Shown here: piece by piece, positions 6,010-8,683 of the stretch
Layout: each line of letters begins with the position of its first letter
How positions within the stretch are numbered: the stretch's first letter is position 1
NCBI GenBank assembly: GCA_021785115.1
Contig: JAJYGO010000462.1
Span: forward strand, 1-8,683
Source of the DNA: Chloroflexota bacterium
GTDB taxonomy: Bacteria > Chloroflexota > Limnocylindria > Limnocylindrales > CSP1-4
Direction of reading: 5' to 3'
Length of the DNA stretch: 8,683 bases
Position numbers and translations under genes: made by a program
Notes under the pieces: generated by a model
Databases searched by the model: none
What the model saw: only the letters and a program-made list of their open reading frames with translations
Told to the model about the DNA's origin: nothing

Positions 6010-6432
6010 GTGAGAGCGGAGCCGATGCACCCGGTGCCGGTGCGGCAGGCCATCACCGTTGGGCTGATCGTCCTGGCGGTCCTCGCCCCGAGCATCAGCG
6101 CACGGTCGGACACGCCGTTGCTGGCGCTCGTCGAACCCCTGGCCGTCGGGATGGTCGCCGTCTTCGGCGCGGTCGCCGTCGTGCTGGCCATCAACCGGCG
6201 GCGGGCGCGCCCTCCGGCGCCCCACCACGGGCCGTCGCTGCACGTGCGACGGGCGACCATCCTCGGGCTCGGCGTCGGGCTGCTGGCCGAGGCCGCGGTG
6301 AGCGCACGGACGGCTGACCCGATCGAGACATTCGCCTCGAACATCGTCTTCGTGCTGTGGGTGGCGCTCCTCGTCGCCGCGGCCATCCTCGTGCTCGAGC
6401 GGCGGGGCCTGGCCGGACACGCTGGCCCGTAG
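6010..6432 (+). CDS. Small four-helix membrane protein, second of a pair, unknown function
   Basis: 140 residues from GTG 6010, 4 bases after the preceding stop; ATG 6025 (residue 6) is an alternative start. GTGAGG overlaps the previous stop but lies only 2 bases from the GTG, so initiation probably relies on coupling. Hydrophobic segments lie at about 14-29, 41-61, 82-98 and 110-128. A basic proline/histidine loop (63-81, beginning RRRARPPAPHH) separates the second and third. The topology (helix pair, basic cytosolic loop, helix pair) mirrors the upstream gene, but I see no clear sequence similarity between them. G/C third-position bias is strong. The family is not recognised; a role as two subunits of one membrane complex is only a guess from adjacency and size. 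Confidence 0.7.
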   Translation: MRAEPMHPVPVRQAITVGLIVLAVLAPSISARSDTPLLALVEPLAVGMVAVFGAVAVVLAINRRRARPPAPHHGPSLHVRRATILGLGVGLLAEAAVSARTADPIETFASNIVFVLWVALLVAAAILVLERRGLAGHAGP

Positions 6433-6688
6433 GGGCATCGGCCGTTCCTGGACTTCGTCGCCGATCCCGCTGCTCGTCACCGGCGTGAGGAGCACGTCGG
6501 CACGACTGCCCCAACTTCAGCATCGACGAGGATGCGCGTTTCCACTGCGTAGCAACACATCCGGCCGGTCCCTCGCAATGCTGACCCGTGGCACCGACCA
6601 GTTGGTGTCGAGGTAGGCGAGTCGCCGGAGGCTGTCCTCGCCGACGCGATGCTCACCGCCCGGAGTGTCGCCCGCGGTGCGCGTGCTG

Positions 6689-7150
6689 TCAGGTGTCGGA
6701 GCGGAGCCGCTCGGGTGCGAGGGCCAGCACGTCCTTGCGCGCGAAGACGCCCAGGAAGCGAACGCCACAGAGGAAGAGCGCCACGCCGAGCCCGCTGTAG
6801 AAGAAGGCGATCATCCAGTCCGGCATCAGGTGGGAGAGGCGGAGCGCCATGCCGCCGCCCATCATCACCGCCATCACCGCCCAGGACGAGGCGTTGAAGA
6901 AGTGCCAGAAGGGGAGCCGATCCTCCGCCTGCGCGCGGATTCGACCGGTGTGCTTCCGCACGAGTCGGGAGAAGACGAAGACGTAGAACGCGAGGAAGAT
7001 CACCGCTGCGAGCGGAAGCAGGATCAGATGCGAGGGCGCCAATCCGAACTCCAGCGGCAGCCCGATCATGCAGACCATCGCGCCCGCCGCGCACCAGACC
7101 AGGCCGGCGATGAGCATCAGCTGGTTCTTGGGTATGTGGACGACGCGCAC
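6689..7150 (-). CDS. Conserved-looking four-helix membrane protein, unknown function
   Basis: 153 residues from GTG 7150, chosen because AGGAG (7165-7161) lies 10 bases upstream and the protein then begins MRVVHIPKNQLMLIAGLVW. The frame is open further back to an ATG at 7231, but the extra 27 residues run through a promoter-like element and look non-coding. Hydrophobic segments are at about 10-30, 41-61, 88-106 and 112-133. A charged middle loop, SRLVRKHTGRIRAQAEDRLP (61-80), precedes the motif FWHFFNASSW (81-90). The ordered, aromatic-rich pattern looks like a family of hypothetical membrane proteins found in several phyla, but I cannot name it. It stands alone on the minus strand, convergent with the pair of membrane genes at 5577-6432. 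Confidence 0.8.
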   Translation of the reverse strand: MRVVHIPKNQLMLIAGLVWCAAGAMVCMIGLPLEFGLAPSHLILLPLAAVIFLAFYVFVFSRLVRKHTGRIRAQAEDRLPFWHFFNASSWAVMAVMMGGGMALRLSHLMPDWMIAFFYSGLGVALFLCGVRFLGVFARKDVLALAPERLRSDT

Positions 7151-7190
7151 GCTTCGAACACTCCTGATGCACCGGTTGACGGGTGGCGCG

Positions 7191-7196
7191 ATTGTA
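7191..7196 (-). promoter_or_regulatory. Possible -10 box of the four-helix membrane protein gene
   Basis: TACAAT on the minus strand differs from TATAAT at one base and lies 40 bases upstream of the GTG at 7150, leaving a leader of roughly 30 bases. The hexamer 17 bases upstream is a poor -35. It supports the GTG 7150 start over the upstream ATG. Confidence 0.35.
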
Positions 7197-7225
7197 CCCA
7201 CACGGAATGTGAGGTCGCGCCAGAA

Positions 7226-7525
7226 CGCCATCGGGCGGTCGCAGCGGCCTGTCGACGGGTCGTCCGCGAGGGCGACGTCCTGATCCGCTACGGCGGCGAG
7301 GAGTTCCTCGTCCTCCTGCCCGGCGCCGGACCGCTCGACGTGACGCAGGTCGGCGAGCGGATCCGCTGGGCGGTCGCGGAGACGAGCGTCGCGGACGGCG
7401 ACCAGCGGGTCGGGGTGACGGTCAGCCTCGGCGGGGCGACCTGCCGTGACACGTCGGTCTCGATGGACTCGCTCGTCGCGCTCGCCGACGGCGCCCTCTG
7501 CATCGCCGTGACGATGCCAACGGCC
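7226..7525 (+). pseudogene. Remnant of a GGEEF diguanylate cyclase gene (C-terminal half of the domain)
   Basis: The frame starting at codon 7226 reads RHRAVAAACRRVVREGDVLI followed by RYGGEEFLVLLPG. This holds the GGEEF active-site motif (7292-7306) and, five residues upstream, the RxxD inhibitory-site motif REGD (7265-7276). The fold continues through ERIRWAVAE, VTVSLGGAT and LVALADGAL, all expected of GGEEF domains, which make cyclic di-GMP. The first half is missing: no DxDxFKxxND metal-binding segment, no sensor domain and no start codon with a ribosome site are found upstream. At the 3' end the usual ALYxAKxxGRN is eroded to ALCIAVTMPTA, with no stop nearby. The piece is therefore a 5'-truncated fossil, with its break next to the divergent membrane gene. 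It is very unlikely to be active. Confidence 0.72.
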
Positions 7526-7849
7526 CTCCCCTCACCTGCCACGAGCTTCCGCGACCGCCCAGCACGACCAGACGTCGATCGAGTCTCGCACAGGTTCCTA
7601 ACCGGCCCGAACCAGATCTGCCCGCGCGCCACGGAGCCAGAGAAGGCTGAGTGCTGGTACCCGGCGTCCTCGCCTGCGCCGCGCCTCTCTACCCGGTCCC
7701 CCCGAATAGGCTCTGGTCATGCGACGACGCGGCTTGACCGACGACACCGGGTCCTTCCACAACGGCGTGAGCGCCCGGCAACCGTTCGTCGCCGGATCGT
7801 CCAGCGAGAGACGCGGATCATCCACGACGACCCGCACTGCGATGCGACG
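7526..7849. other. Stretch without a recognisable gene
   Basis: These 324 bases lie between the GGEEF remnant and the end of the HTH_42 gene. The frame of the remnant stays open here but loses all family resemblance. A short minus-strand frame (7837 to 7598) beginning MRVVVDDPRLSLDDPATNGC has some protein-like character in its first 35 residues and then turns Arg-rich; I cannot assign it. A weak GGTTC/GAACC inverted repeat lies at 7593-7613. No tRNA or terminator was seen. Confidence 0.5.
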
Positions 7850-8683
7850 TCACTCGGCCTCGTTCTCCCAGCCGACGAGGATCCGCCCCTGGATACCGGG
7901 CAGCGGCAAGGACTCCGCCTCCGCCTCGAGCGCGTCGCGTTCGGTCCGCGAGAGCCGGCGCCAGGGCCCGATGCTCACGTTCGCCTTCGCACATCGCCAC
8001 GTCCCGACAAGCTCTCCCCTCACGAGGACGCCGCCCGGCCAGACGCGCGGGGTCCACAGCGCACGGCGGCGATCGCCGTCCGGCACGAGGAGCTCGCGAT
8101 CCGCTCCCTGGAGGAGGAAGAAAGCGTCGCCGCTCGGGAGGAGCCGTGCTGCGGCCGGACGCCCTGCGGGGGCGCGGAGCATCGGCTCGTCGCTGGTCAG
8201 GATCCACGCGTCGCCGACCGGTGTTCGCACCGGTGTCAGCGATCCGACGAGCGCGTCGAACGCCGCGCGGGCTCGCGCCGGGGCGATCCCCGCCCACTCA
8301 CCGAACGCCGCAGGCGTCGTGGGACCGAAGACGTGCAGGTACCGGCGCGCGAGCTCGAGGCGAGCCTCGCGGGGATCGACCTCGGGTGGCGGCACCATCG
8401 AGACGATCGGCCGTCGAGCGCCGTCCCATCGGATCAGCACCCGGCCGGTCGGTGCGGCGTAGCGGAGCGCGTTGGGGTGGACCCCGAGCGCGCGTCCCGC
8501 TGCTCCATAGGTCATCCTCCGGCCGTCGAGGAAGCCATCCAGCCGAGTGGCCATGTCCTCGGCGAAGCGCCGGCCCTCGTCCTCGTCCGGGAGCCTCCCG
8601 AGCGCGAAGACGCCGCGGTCGCGGGCCGCGACGACGTACGCGCTGAAGCGCGGGCCCCAGAGCTGCACGAGCGATGCGTCCTC
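7850..8683 (-). CDS. HTH_42 winged-helix protein (YcaQ/AlkX-like), C-terminal part
   Basis: 277 residues are visible and the frame stays open to the right edge, so the gene begins outside the window. The GTG at 8668 is in frame but is not needed as a start. The protein fits the HTH_42 (winged-helix DNA-binding, DUF1006) family, which includes the E. coli crosslink glycosylase YcaQ/AlkX and Streptomyces AlkZ. Visible family features, numbered from the window edge, are LVQLWGPRFSAYVV (5-18), ARLELARRYLHVFGPTTPAA (107-126) followed by FGEWAGI, the strand FFLLQGADRELLVPD (188-202), and GGVLVRGELVGTWR (217-230) followed by a C-terminal helix. Members usually have 350-400 residues, so about 80-120 N-terminal residues are missing. 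Those include the QxQ/QxD catalytic motif of the glycosylases, so activity cannot be judged here. A DNA-binding or repair role is inferred from the family. Confidence 0.87.
   Translation of the reverse strand, partial: EDASLVQLWGPRFSAYVVAARDRGVFALGRLPDEDEGRRFAEDMATRLDGFLDGRRMTYGAAGRALGVHPNALRYAAPTGRVLIRWDGARRPIVSMVPPPEVDPREARLELARRYLHVFGPTTPAAFGEWAGIAPARARAAFDALVGSLTPVRTPVGDAWILTSDEPMLRAPAGRPAAARLLPSGDAFFLLQGADRELLVPDGDRRRALWTPRVWPGGVLVRGELVGTWRCAKANVSIGPWRRLSRTERDALEAEAESLPLPGIQGRILVGWENEAE

Noticed and set aside
6654..6679. Inverted repeat CACCGC/GCGGTG as a terminator after the four-helix membrane gene
   Set aside because: A six-base stem with a 14-base loop and no T-run is too weak for an intrinsic terminator.
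7148..7231. ATG at 7231 as the start of the four-helix membrane protein
   Set aside because: It would put the TACAAT element and the AGGAG site inside the coding region and add 27 residues of non-membrane, uncharacteristic sequence; GTG 7150 fits better.
7593..7613. GGTTC...GAACC as a tRNA T-arm
   Set aside because: The spacing is too large, and no acceptor, anticodon or D-arm pairing is found around it.
7719..8462. Plus-strand frame of about 247 codons
   Set aside because: It lies opposite the HTH_42 gene and consists mainly of Arg, Ser and Pro; the minus strand carries the family motifs.

Overview
This is a GC-rich window (about 70% G+C by eye) with strong G/C third-position bias in its genes. 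I see no rRNA, tRNA, CRISPR array or insertion sequence. The lineage cannot be fixed from the sequence alone. The gene types (SBP_bac_5 lipoprotein with an Ala/Ser linker, UTRA-type GntR regulator, MurQ, HTH_42 protein) and the codon bias fit a Chloroflexota bacterium or, less likely, an Actinomycetota one; this is inference.

Layout. (1) 1-992, minus: N-terminal part of a family-5 ABC solute-binding lipoprotein, cut by the left edge. (2) 993-1128: divergent control region with an RNA hairpin next to the Shine-Dalgarno of the lipoprotein gene and a GTT/AAC dyad. (3) 1129-4642, plus: a tight three-gene operon joined by two ATGA start/stop overlaps. It encodes a GntR/UTRA regulator fused to a GNAT acetyltransferase domain, a cytosolic beta-lactamase-fold serine hydrolase resembling muropeptide amidases, and MurQ (N-acetylmuramic acid 6-phosphate etherase). 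(4) 4643-5576: gene-poor, decayed stretch with a possible GNAT remnant on the minus strand. (5) 5577-6432, plus: two adjacent small four-helix membrane proteins. (6) 6689-7150, minus: a 153-residue four-helix membrane protein. (7) 7226-7525, plus: the C-terminal half of a GGEEF diguanylate cyclase domain, a gene remnant. (8) 7850-8683, minus: C-terminal part of an HTH_42 (YcaQ/AlkX-like) winged-helix protein, cut by the right edge.

How the genes work together. The best reading is a cell-wall (muropeptide/MurNAc) recycling locus. The divergent lipoprotein would capture a peptide or muropeptide outside the cell. The hydrolase would trim the product in the cytosol. MurQ would convert MurNAc-6-phosphate to GlcNAc-6-phosphate plus D-lactate. 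The first gene of the operon would sense an amino-sugar phosphate through its UTRA domain. The unusual element is the acetyltransferase domain fused to that regulator. No MurNAc kinase, MurNAc PTS permease or NagZ-type glucosaminidase is visible, so the phosphorylated substrate must come from elsewhere.
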